64,000 nt of DNA from Lysinibacillus capsici (lineage in GTDB: Bacteria > Bacillota > Bacilli > Bacillales_A > Planococcaceae), in the NCBI RefSeq assembly GCF_003367505.1, contig NZ_PXXX01000009.1, positions 124,001 through 188,000 on the forward strand, given 5' to 3'. The notes below the pieces were generated by a model. That model worked only from the letters and a program-made list of their open reading frames with translations, did no database searches and had not been told where the DNA came from. This document shows positions 1 through 7,357 of the stretch, piece by piece. Both the position numbers and the translations under genes were made by a program. Each line of letters opens with the position of its first letter. Position 1 is the first letter of the stretch.

Positions 1-582
1 ATCCTGTAATGCATAGATTTCACTAGGGAATTCTTTGATTTTATCTGTATATTTCTTAGCATCTTCAACATACGTACTAGCTTGCATCACGCCTATCGTT
101 TTTCCCTTTAAATCTTCTACCGTTTTAATCTCCTTATTTTCACTCGAGATAAATACTGTAGCACCTGAAACATAATAAGGGATTGAAAAGTCGACCTGTT
201 TAGACCTTTCCTCAGTAGCTGTCATACTGCCAATAATGGCATCATATTTATTACCTCGTAACCCTTGAATAATTGTTTCCCATGGATTTGTTACAGGATT
301 TGCTTCAAGGCCAATCCTTTTTGAAATTTCTTTCCCTATCTCAACATCAAAGCCTACTAATTCTTGATTTTCCTTATAATTTAATGGTTTTAGTAAACCA
401 CTCATTGCAAATGTTAACTTGCCATCCTTAACCAATTTCATTTCTGTTGTTACACTTTTATCCTGATCCTCACTTTTTGCATCCGCAGTAGCTGGAATTT
501 GTGTATTTGTTTTATTTTCCGAACATGCCGCCATTAGCGAAAAAACCAACACCAATAATAAATAGAATATATTTTTCTTCAT
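1..582 (-). CDS. Amino-acid ABC transporter substrate-binding lipoprotein (partial, C-terminus outside window)
   Basis: This is the first 194 codons of a family-3 periplasmic binding protein (SBP_bac_3). Residues 1-19 are a hydrophobic signal ending in a lipobox-like MAAC, so Cys20 would carry the lipid anchor. The mature part has the family phrases KLTFAMSG, LVGFDVEIGKEI, DAIIGSMTATEERSKQVDFS and LKGKTIGVM. These are typical of binding proteins for polar amino acids; the ligand cannot be named. The ATG has a strong GGAGGGG site and lies 20 bases after the SDR stop, so this gene is the last visible member of the sigma-54 operon. Permease and ATPase genes would be expected just outside the window. 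Confidence 0.88.
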   Translation of the reverse strand, partial: MKKNIFYLLLVLVFSLMAACSENKTNTQIPATADAKSEDQDKSVTTEMKLVKDGKLTFAMSGLLKPLNYKENQELVGFDVEIGKEISKRIGLEANPVTNPWETIIQGLRGNKYDAIIGSMTATEERSKQVDFSIPYYVSGATVFISSENKEIKTVEDLKGKTIGVMQASTYVEDAKKYTDKIKEFPSEIYALQD

Positions 583-602
583 CAAATAACCCCTCCATTT
601 AA

Positions 603-1349
603 TTAAGCTAGTTCTCCACCATCAATAGCAATTGTTTGTCCGGTAATATAAGATGAATCATCCGAAGCAAGGAAAGCGTATAATGCTCCGACTTCCTTAG
701 GATCTGCATGTCGTTTCAGAGGGATACCTTCATTTACAACTTCCAACATATCTGGGGTATACTCAGCCATTTGCATAGGGGTTAGTACGTATCCAGGACA
801 TATCGTATTAACACGGATATTTGGAGCAAGCTCCAATGCCATTGTTCGTGCTAAAAGATTAACCCCTGCTTTGGAAGCATTGTAGTCAGCATAGAATGGA
901 TGTCCTGTCACTCCATTTGTAGACGCTGTCATAAGTATGACACCCTTGCCCTGCTCCACCATAATTTTTGCGGCTGCTTGTGAAGTATAAAATACCCCGT
1001 TAAGATTAATGTTTAATACTTTACTCCATTGTTCAGGACTAATATCAAGAAACTTATTGCGAATGCTAATACCTGCATTCGCAATAAAAACATCTACACC
1101 ACCTAAATCTCTTTTTATATTCTCAAAAACAGCGTTTACATTTTCAGGATTACTAACATCTACTACATAGCCTTTAGCAATTCCGGGATTTTCATTTATC
1201 GACTGTTCAATACCCTCTTTATTAATATCTAAAATAGCCACTATCGATTCTTCTTCTATAAAACGTTGTGCTGTGGCTAATCCTATACCACTAGCACCTC
1301 CTGTAATAACTACTCTCTTATTTTTTAAACTTCTATGATTGGTTCTCAT
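603..1349 (-). CDS. Short-chain dehydrogenase/reductase (SDR), second of the sigma-54 operon
   Basis: The 248-residue classical SDR has the Rossmann dinucleotide motif TGGASGIG near residue 16, the NAG motif (IANAGIS), a catalytic serine in the MTAST segment and the YNASK active-site Tyr/Lys pair. The C-terminus has the usual TGQTIAIDGG ending. It should oxidise or reduce a secondary alcohol or ketone with NAD(P). Annotation as FabG would be misleading, because it sits in an amino-acid type catabolic operon downstream of the GcvPB-like gene, 12 bases away. The ATG start is supported by a GGGAGGTG site. The substrate is unknown. Confidence 0.9.
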   Translation of the reverse strand: MRTNHRSLKNKRVVITGGASGIGLATAQRFIEEESIVAILDINKEGIEQSINENPGIAKGYVVDVSNPENVNAVFENIKRDLGGVDVFIANAGISIRNKFLDISPEQWSKVLNINLNGVFYTSQAAAKIMVEQGKGVILMTASTNGVTGHPFYADYNASKAGVNLLARTMALELAPNIRVNTICPGYVLTPMQMAEYTPDMLEVVNEGIPLKRHADPKEVGALYAFLASDDSSYITGQTIAIDGGELA

Positions 1350-1361
1350 TCAAACACCTCC

Positions 1362-2945
1362 CTAATGGTTATTAATTAATTCTTTTTTATTTTTCACCTT
1401 TTGTAGATATACCCTCCATGAAATACACCATTTAGAAGGCTCATCTAAATAGTCTGCTTCAATTAACTGATGAATTGTGCTATTTTGCGGTGCTGCTTTA
1501 ACAATTTCTGGCGTTTCGTATGCTTCTTTAGAAATCTGCTCAAGCGCTTGAATATATTCATCTAAATCTGCCTTAGAATAAGATTCTGTTGGTTCAAGTG
1601 TAAATGGTTGTGGAACAATATAAGGATGATGACTAGTCCAGTAATGTAAACCAAAGTCAGTCATTCGGCGCTGTACATCCTCTGTTGTAACACCTGTTTC
1701 TTTCTCCAACTGCTCCCAACTATAACGAACTTGCTCTAATCTTTGCCCTTGTATATACGGCACACTTACACCACGAATTTTTGATACTTTACTATACAGA
1801 TAATTGTTATTTAATACGGCTGTTTCTGCCACAGCTTTAAGTCCATCTGTGCCTAATGCTCTAATCCAAGCATAAGAACGCAAAATCGTTTGAGCTACCC
1901 CATGGAATGATCGTACTTTTCCAATCGAATGCTCTAATTGATCATTTAACACATATTGGTCTCCCTCTTTCTCAACAATTGGACCTGGCAAATAAGGCTT
2001 TAATTCTTCTGTGACCCCGAGAGCCCCTGTTGCTGGCCCTCCACACATGTGAGGTGCTGCAAATGTTTTGTGTAGATTGAAAAAACACATGTCAAAACCT
2101 GCTTCTCTTGCACGTGTGATTCCTAACAGTCCATTGGCATTTGCCTGATCGTAGTAACAAATTCCACCAACATCATGCACTATTTTCGTAAATTCTTTAA
2201 TTTTAGAATTATAAATCCCCGTATCTTCAGGGTTAGCTACAACAAAACCAGCTGTTCTTTCGGATACAACTTCTTTCAATTTATTAATATCCGGAAAACC
2301 ATTTTTATCTGGATGAATAGTTATTATTTTATAACCTTTTACTACTGCGGTTGCTGCTTGAGAAGGGTGTGAGAAGATGGTTGTAATAATTTCATTACGT
2401 TGATCTGCTTCACCTTTTACTTCAAAATATTTGCGTACAATCGATGCCATCGCAAACAATGCTTGTGTACCACCACTTGGTTGGAAAGAGAAACAATCCA
2501 TCCCCGAAATTTCACGCATCGCTAAGTCCAAATTGTGAATAATTTCTAGCATTCCTTGGACAGTACTACCCTCTTGTAAAGGATGTAATTCCATTATTTT
2601 AGGATTACGAATAAGCAATTCATTAATTTTTGGAATATACTTCATCGTACAAGTGCCTTGTCCAATTTCAACATTAAAATCAGAGCCTAATGTTTCTTGC
2701 GATAGTCTTACATAATGTCGTAACACCCGCGCTTGTCCTATTTCTGGTAAATTTGGTTTATTTGCTCTTTTCATTTTCTGAGGTAAGGATGAAACACCAT
2801 CACCGACTGCTGCTACAATCTCATTTGAAGGTTGCGGAACTTCTACTCCAACTTCTCCTGATTGATGTAACTCAAAAATGATAGGTTCATTCCATTTAGC
2901 TTGATGAAAATCTTTATTTACATTCTCTCTTAGAATCTTATCCAC
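1362..2945 (-). CDS. Diverged glycine dehydrogenase subunit 2 (GcvPB-like) PLP enzyme
   Basis: This is a fold-type I PLP protein of 527 residues, related to the catalytic C-terminal half of glycine decarboxylase (P-protein). Conserved family features are CTMKYIPKINE (99-109), HPLQ with TVQG (121-131) and NLHKTF, whose Lys293 should bind PLP. Several canonical positions differ. The AHGTNPA signature is SHPSQAA (192-198), the TNPNTLG segment is ANPEDTG, and the GGGGPG loop after the lysine is MCGGPATG. It therefore looks like a paralogue with an altered substrate rather than the housekeeping enzyme. GTG start with AAAGGAG; it follows the GcvPA-like gene by 22 bases. No gcvT or gcvH lies nearby. 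Confidence 0.85.
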   Translation of the reverse strand: MDKILRENVNKDFHQAKWNEPIIFELHQSGEVGVEVPQPSNEIVAAVGDGVSSLPQKMKRANKPNLPEIGQARVLRHYVRLSQETLGSDFNVEIGQGTCTMKYIPKINELLIRNPKIMELHPLQEGSTVQGMLEIIHNLDLAMREISGMDCFSFQPSGGTQALFAMASIVRKYFEVKGEADQRNEIITTIFSHPSQAATAVVKGYKIITIHPDKNGFPDINKLKEVVSERTAGFVVANPEDTGIYNSKIKEFTKIVHDVGGICYYDQANANGLLGITRAREAGFDMCFFNLHKTFAAPHMCGGPATGALGVTEELKPYLPGPIVEKEGDQYVLNDQLEHSIGKVRSFHGVAQTILRSYAWIRALGTDGLKAVAETAVLNNNYLYSKVSKIRGVSVPYIQGQRLEQVRYSWEQLEKETGVTTEDVQRRMTDFGLHYWTSHHPYIVPQPFTLEPTESYSKADLDEYIQALEQISKEAYETPEIVKAAPQNSTIHQLIEADYLDEPSKWCISWRVYLQKVKNKKELINNH

Positions 2946-2967
2946 GTTAAAACTCCTTTCTTCCTAT

Positions 2968-4356
2968 TTAATATCCAACAATTGTAGCTAAAGCATTGAT
3001 TAACTTATCAATATCCTCTTTAGTGTGAACTTCAGTTACACAATAAAGTGCTGCTTGACCGTATTCAGGAAATTCCAACGATAAGTCTTTACCACCGAAG
3101 ATTTTTTGCTCAAGTAATCGTGAATTGATTTCTTCTACTGTTAATCCTGTATCGTTAAAATCTATAATGAACTCTTTGAAAAATGGAGAGGTAATTCTTG
3201 AACCCCGAATATTGTTAATAGAATTCAATTGCATTACTGCATACTGACTGTTTTGCATAATGGCTTGACCTAACTCGTACATGCCGTTTGGTCCCATTAA
3301 TGATAAATACACACCTGCTGTAATCCCCCAAAGAGCTGTTTGTGTGCCTACAGACTCCTTACCGTTTTCTCTATCTGCAAAGGACGTACGATCATAGGCA
3401 ATGTCACCAAAACCATATTCACCTTTCTTTACAGTCGGAATAATACCGAACAATCGTGATGGATATTCATTAACAAATTTTGGATCATTATATGTTGCAA
3501 TAAATCCAGCTTGCCCTCCACTATAATTCATGTGCATACCTAATGGTTGAAGATCTCCACAGACGATATCCGCTCCATATTGACTTGGTGGTGCCAATAC
3601 CCCTAGAGAACTTGGATCAACTCCTACTATCATAAGTACCCCATATTTTTTAGCAAGTTGTGAAATTTCCTGACCTTGCGACTCGATAAAACCTAAATAG
3701 GATGGATTTTCAAAGTAAATAGCTGCAACTTCGTTTGACAACTTTGCTTCTAAATCGGCTAAGTCCATTAATCCTGTATTAAGATTGAATTTTATTCCTT
3801 CAAATGATAACTGTGGTGTACCATAGTTTGTAATAACTTTTCTGCGTTCAGGAGAAAGTGTATTAGCAAGTAATATTTTCGTACGCTTTGTAATCCGACT
3901 CGCCATACGAATTGATGTAGATGCAGCTTGGGCCCAATCGAATGTAGGAACATTCACTACTTCCATATCCACAAGCTCCGCCATTAAGCTTTGATATTCA
4001 AATAATGCTTGAAAGCGTCCATGATCCTCATAAGGCTCTCCTGCATAAGCTGTTAAAAATTCTGCACGTTGATTCACTTCATCACATACGGCTGGTATGA
4101 AGTGTTGCCAGCAACCAGCTCCTAGAAAATTAATATATTCATTGGTACTTACATTTTTATTTAAAAGACCCTCAATATGGCGTCGTAACTCTAATTCATT
4201 CAAAGCTTTTGGAATATTCATGGTACCTTTAAAATGTAAATCCTCCGGAATACACGAATAAAGCTCCTCAACGGAGTGAACACCAATTTCATCTAGCATT
4301 TCTTGCTTTACCTCAGATACCATATTAGGGATATATGGATGGACCTTTTTACTCAT
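2968..4356 (-). CDS. Diverged glycine dehydrogenase subunit 1 (GcvPA-like) PLP-fold protein
   Basis: The 462-residue protein matches the N-terminal half of split P-protein: HPYIPNM at the start, FKGTMNIPKAL (42-52), INFLGAG (75-81), EFLTAY (99-104), and ALFEYQSLMAEL. Motifs usual in GcvPA are changed. The YQPEISQG segment reads GEPYEDHGR (106-114), and the MYDGGTA segment reads TFDWAQAAS. The later region keeps GADIVCGDLQPLG but not the usual glycine-rich FGGP. The partner gene follows directly, so the two probably form the alpha-beta heterodimer known for split P-proteins. ATG start with GAGGGAGG. The changes parallel those in the GcvPB-like partner and argue for a shared new substrate. Confidence 0.85.
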   Translation of the reverse strand: MSKKVHPYIPNMVSEVKQEMLDEIGVHSVEELYSCIPEDLHFKGTMNIPKALNELELRRHIEGLLNKNVSTNEYINFLGAGCWQHFIPAVCDEVNQRAEFLTAYAGEPYEDHGRFQALFEYQSLMAELVDMEVVNVPTFDWAQAASTSIRMASRITKRTKILLANTLSPERRKVITNYGTPQLSFEGIKFNLNTGLMDLADLEAKLSNEVAAIYFENPSYLGFIESQGQEISQLAKKYGVLMIVGVDPSSLGVLAPPSQYGADIVCGDLQPLGMHMNYSGGQAGFIATYNDPKFVNEYPSRLFGIIPTVKKGEYGFGDIAYDRTSFADRENGKESVGTQTALWGITAGVYLSLMGPNGMYELGQAIMQNSQYAVMQLNSINNIRGSRITSPFFKEFIIDFNDTGLTVEEINSRLLEQKIFGGKDLSLEFPEYGQAALYCVTEVHTKEDIDKLINALATIVGY

Positions 4357-4383
4357 TTAATTTGCCTCCCTCTATAATTATTT

Positions 4384-5154
4384 TTAGGCTAAGCCGCCAC
4401 CATCAACTGTTAATGTCGTTCCTGTAACCCAAGCAGATAAATTACTTGCAAGGAATAGTACCCCTTTAGCAATATCTTCAGGTGTTCCTAATCTTGCTAA
4501 CGGTCTATCAACTGCTGAACTACGTAAGAAACTTGATTCATCTATATTTAATTGTTTTGCTTCTCCACGAAGTAATGGCGTATCTGTATCTCCAGGACAA
4601 ATGCAATTTACGCGAATATTTTCTGGACCATGATCAATAGCCATAGCCTTTGTTAAATTTACAACCCCTGCTTTTGCAGCACAGTAAGATGCAGCTTTGT
4701 CTCCACCTTTGATTCCCCACCCAGAACCAGTATTAATGATACTGCCACCATTTCCTCTCATGAGTGGGATTAAGTATTTCGAAAGTAGATAGACCCCTTT
4801 TAGAGAAACATTAATAACAGCATCCCAATCCGCTTCCTCTAAATCCACCACTGTTTTTCTACGGATAATGCCTGCATTATTAAAAAGTACATCTACTTTT
4901 CCGTATCTCTCCTGTATAGAATCAGCCACACTTTTGCAATCTTGTGTATTCGTTACATCACATTTTAAAAACTCAACATCTAAACCAGCTTCTTGAAAGC
5001 TTTTTTCAGTATCCTTACCTTTTTGTTGATCAATATCTAAAATCACAGTTTTAGTTCCCAACTCACTTAATAATTTAGCTGTTGCAAGGCCAATCCCTGA
5101 GGCCCCTCCTGTAATCACAGCCACTTTACCTTCCAATTCAAAATAATCTACCAA
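4384..5154 (-). CDS. Short-chain dehydrogenase/reductase, first gene of the sigma-54 operon
   Basis: The 256-residue classical SDR has TGGASGIG (about residues 16-23), LFNNAGI, the serine in INTGSGWG and YCAAK as the catalytic Tyr/Lys. It is the promoter-proximal gene, about 30 bases below the predicted -24/-12 transcription start. The start is TTG: it is placed by an AAGGAGGAAG site at the right distance, and no better ATG exists. It probably acts in the same pathway as the GcvP-like pair and the second SDR. The two SDRs differ clearly, suggesting sequential oxidation or opposite stereochemistry rather than a recent duplication. Confidence 0.9.
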   Translation of the reverse strand: MVDYFELEGKVAVITGGASGIGLATAKLLSELGTKTVILDIDQQKGKDTEKSFQEAGLDVEFLKCDVTNTQDCKSVADSIQERYGKVDVLFNNAGIIRRKTVVDLEEADWDAVINVSLKGVYLLSKYLIPLMRGNGGSIINTGSGWGIKGGDKAASYCAAKAGVVNLTKAMAIDHGPENIRVNCICPGDTDTPLLRGEAKQLNIDESSFLRSSAVDRPLARLGTPEDIAKGVLFLASNLSAWVTGTTLTVDGGGLA

Positions 5155-5191
5155 ATAAATCTTCCTCCTTCCCTTTGCTTACTATATATCT

Positions 5192-5207
5192 AGCAAAATA
5201 CGTGCCA
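5192..5207 (-). promoter_or_regulatory. Sigma-54 (-24/-12) promoter of the SDR/GcvP-like operon
   Basis: On the minus strand the sequence is TGGCACGTATTTTGCT. The invariant GG and GC are exactly 10 bases apart, and the TGGCAC and TTGC elements match the known sigma-54 consensus. It lies 38 bases upstream of the TTG start at 5154. An AAA+ sigma-54 activator and rpoN are the next two genes, which makes the assignment much stronger than sequence alone. Confidence 0.93.
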
Positions 5208-5251
5208 AGTGTAGAAATACAAATCCATTTACAATTTTAATCTACAAAATG

Positions 5252-5265
5252 TCAGAAAGTTCTGA
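5252..5265. promoter_or_regulatory. Candidate activator-binding palindrome upstream of the -24/-12 promoter
   Basis: A perfect inverted repeat, TCAGAA-AG-TTCTGA, lies about 45 bases upstream of the -24 element. This is close for a bacterial enhancer site but possible. Further upstream, 5335-5361 holds three TTGTCA copies (starts 5335, 5347, 5356), a second candidate. Which one, if either, binds the activator is not decided by the sequence. Confidence 0.4.
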
Positions 5266-5374
5266 TGTTAAAGGGTTTTCAAAATTTGTATAGTAAAAGA
5301 TTCAAAAGTATACTAAATTTCCTTTTTGCCATTTTTGTCAATCCCATTGTCACTTTTGTCATTAAAATTAGCCA

Positions 5375-5465
5375 TAAAAAAACACAAATACCTAGAAAGT
5401 TCATTTTAAATTCCCCATTAAGGAGGTGAGAAATTTAAAAATCTCTAAAAGCAAGGTATTTGTGT
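5375..5465 (-). terminator. Large intrinsic terminator after the sigma-54 activator gene
   Basis: A 12-bp perfect outer stem (5382-5393 with 5454-5465) encloses a second 9-bp perfect stem (5404-5412 with 5432-5440). On the minus strand it is followed at once by a run of T. It separates the activator gene from the operon it probably controls, so the operon depends on its own promoter. The two-part stem is unusually long for a terminator. Confidence 0.8.
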
Positions 5466-5475
5466 CAAACTTATA

Positions 5476-6867
5476 CTATAAATTTACACTTTTTAATTTT
5501 CTATAAAGCGTTCTTGTACTTATGCCTAATTCTTCAGCAACACGTTCTTTTCCAGCAGTGTCATTTCCATATATAGAGAGCATTTGGTAGATGACCTCCA
5601 TTTCCGTATCTTTCAATAGATTAGAATTGCTATAAAGATTTTGTGCTTGATTATTCTCGATGATATATTTCGGTAAGCTTTCCCTTGTTAATTGTAGGGA
5701 ATTTTCCATTACCATACTGTACTCTAATACATTTTCTAACTCTCTTATGTTTCCTGGCCAAGAGTATGATTTCAATTCCTCCAAAAATTCCTGCGAAAAA
5801 TCTTTAATAAATTTCCCTGTTTTATGCTGAATCTTTTCAAGTAATTTTACAATCAAATATTCAATTTCATCTGTTCTTTCTTTTAAAGGAGGTAATGTTA
5901 AAGGGATCACATTTAGTCGATAATATAAATCCGAACGAAACTCACCTTTTCTCACCATATCTTCTAAAGGTTTATTTGTCGCAGCAATAATCCTTACATT
6001 TACTTTTCTAGGCTCAATTGCTCCAACTCTATAAATAAGCCCATCTTGCAAAACTGTTAATAGCTTCGCTTGTAAATGTAATGGTAATTCTGTAATTTCA
6101 TCGAGGAATAAAGTACCTTTATCTGCTACTTCAAAATAGCCCATTTTCCCTTTTCTTCTAGCCCCTGTAAACGCCCCTTCATCATAGCCAAACAACTCGC
6201 TTTCAAACAAGTTTTCTGGAATGCTTGCACAATTCAACTCTATAAATTTCCCTTTGTGTGTAATGCTATTTGAATGAATATATTTCGCTAATAAACTTTT
6301 CCCTGTTCCCGTCTCTCCTGTTATGACAATTGAAGATGGGCTATTCGCAATACTACTTAACTTACTCTTTATAAGTTGTAAGTGAGGTGCGTTGCCTAAT
6401 ACATATTTCGTATCAAATCCTTTTTTATTTTCAAGCAATAAATAGGATCCTTCGTTGTTCAAGGCATTAATAATCATATCTCCCAACCGAGCTAACCAAT
6501 ACTGATATTCCTTCGGCTCAGATGAAAATTTTTTCTCCCCCTCATCTGTAAAACTGACAAATGTCAAATATCCGAAGTGACGATCTCCTTTTACTAAATT
6601 CATTAGCATTTCCACTTTAGATGGACAGTTATTTTGGAACCTACAACCAGAACACACTTTCATTTGACCAGGTTTTTGTAAATATTGAACAGATTTAGAA
6701 TAATACTTCTGAAAGAACGGAAGGTGTACCTGTATCCCTTTTTGCTTTCTATATTCTTCCGTTGCTATAAAAACTTCACCATTCGAAGTGAAATAGGCCA
6801 TTTCCAATTGTAATAGTTCACCAAATGCATCCAGCATAGATTGCACTAATTTTTCGGCATTCAACAT
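5476..6867 (-). CDS. Sigma-54-dependent AAA+ transcriptional activator with a Cys-containing N-terminal sensor
   Basis: The 463-residue activator has the central AAA+ domain with Walker A GETGTGKS (184-191), the sigma-54 contact loop GAFTGA (231-236), Walker B LFLDE (253-257) and a C-terminal Fis-type helix-turn-helix near 445-463. The first 150 residues are not a receiver or an evident PAS domain. They contain a small Cys cluster, CSGC and C81 (C72, C75, C81), perhaps a metal, redox or ligand site. It should drive open-complex formation at the -24/-12 promoter 270 bases downstream. ATG start; spacing to a ribosome site is ordinary. The effector is unknown, but the adjacent catabolic operon suggests the imported substrate. 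Confidence 0.93.
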   Translation of the reverse strand: MLNAEKLVQSMLDAFGELLQLEMAYFTSNGEVFIATEEYRKQKGIQVHLPFFQKYYSKSVQYLQKPGQMKVCSGCRFQNNCPSKVEMLMNLVKGDRHFGYLTFVSFTDEGEKKFSSEPKEYQYWLARLGDMIINALNNEGSYLLLENKKGFDTKYVLGNAPHLQLIKSKLSSIANSPSSIVITGETGTGKSLLAKYIHSNSITHKGKFIELNCASIPENLFESELFGYDEGAFTGARRKGKMGYFEVADKGTLFLDEITELPLHLQAKLLTVLQDGLIYRVGAIEPRKVNVRIIAATNKPLEDMVRKGEFRSDLYYRLNVIPLTLPPLKERTDEIEYLIVKLLEKIQHKTGKFIKDFSQEFLEELKSYSWPGNIRELENVLEYSMVMENSLQLTRESLPKYIIENNQAQNLYSNSNLLKDTEMEVIYQMLSIYGNDTAGKERVAEELGISTRTLYRKLKSVNL

Positions 6868-6937
6868 GATATTCCCCCCACAAAAATCGAAAAAGTAATA
6901 TAGCCAAATTGTTTATAGTGAAAATAGCTCGTAATAG

Positions 6938-6989
6938 TCCGTAAAATAGTTAATAGATTAGGTTTCATGAAAATTACACCTTTTACGGA
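6938..6989. repeat. Inverted repeat in the activator-rpoN divergent intergenic region
   Basis: TCCGTAAAA (6938-6946) and TTTTACGGA (6981-6989) form a perfect 9-bp inverted repeat with centres 43 bp apart, about four helical turns. It lies between the divergent starts of the activator and rpoN and could be a looping operator. The rest of this 490-base gap holds the hairpin at 7103-7143 and AT-rich promoter-like sequence. Confidence 0.4.
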
Positions 6990-7102
6990 AGTTTAATTTA
7001 ATTATCTTATCTTTTTTAATTCGCCAAAAGTTACATCTTACCTTTATAATTTTCTTCAAGTTAGGATTATAGAGCATGAGAAATGCCATGCAAAATTGAA
7101 TT

Positions 7103-7143
7103 GCCCCATAAAAGTTAAAGGAAAATCTAACTTTAAATGGGGC
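7103..7143. repeat. Strong hairpin without a T-run between the activator and rpoN
   Basis: Arms GCCCCATAAAAGTTA and TAACTTTAAATGGGGC pair almost completely around a 10-base loop, with GAAT/ATTC extending the base. Neither side is followed by a clear T-run, so it is not a standard terminator. It lies about 215 bases upstream of rpoN and may be a leader structure, an operator or a remnant. Confidence 0.5.
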
Positions 7144-7357
7144 ATTCCTGTAGCTAACATTTATAACTATGTCTATATTCTAAATAAGAAGTTTATCTCA
7201 TTCAACAACGTCATTAAACTTTATCTGCTTTGCTACTCATTGTAAGAACTATTTACCTTTAAGCATTATGTTTTTTTACTAAATATCTGATCCATTATAG
7301 ACAAAATTTGTAGATTAGATAATAATAACATTACATAGAGAAAATGAGGTGATTCCC

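Noticed and set aside
1362-4356. Annotation as the ordinary glycine cleavage P-protein (gcvPA-gcvPB)
   Set aside because: Key signature motifs differ in both subunits, gcvT and gcvH are absent nearby, and the operon is under a sigma-54 promoter with SDRs and an importer; a canonical role is unlikely.
5370-5475. The large inverted repeat as a mobile-element end or riboswitch
   Set aside because: It sits directly after a stop codon and ends in a T-run on the same strand, so an intrinsic terminator explains it.
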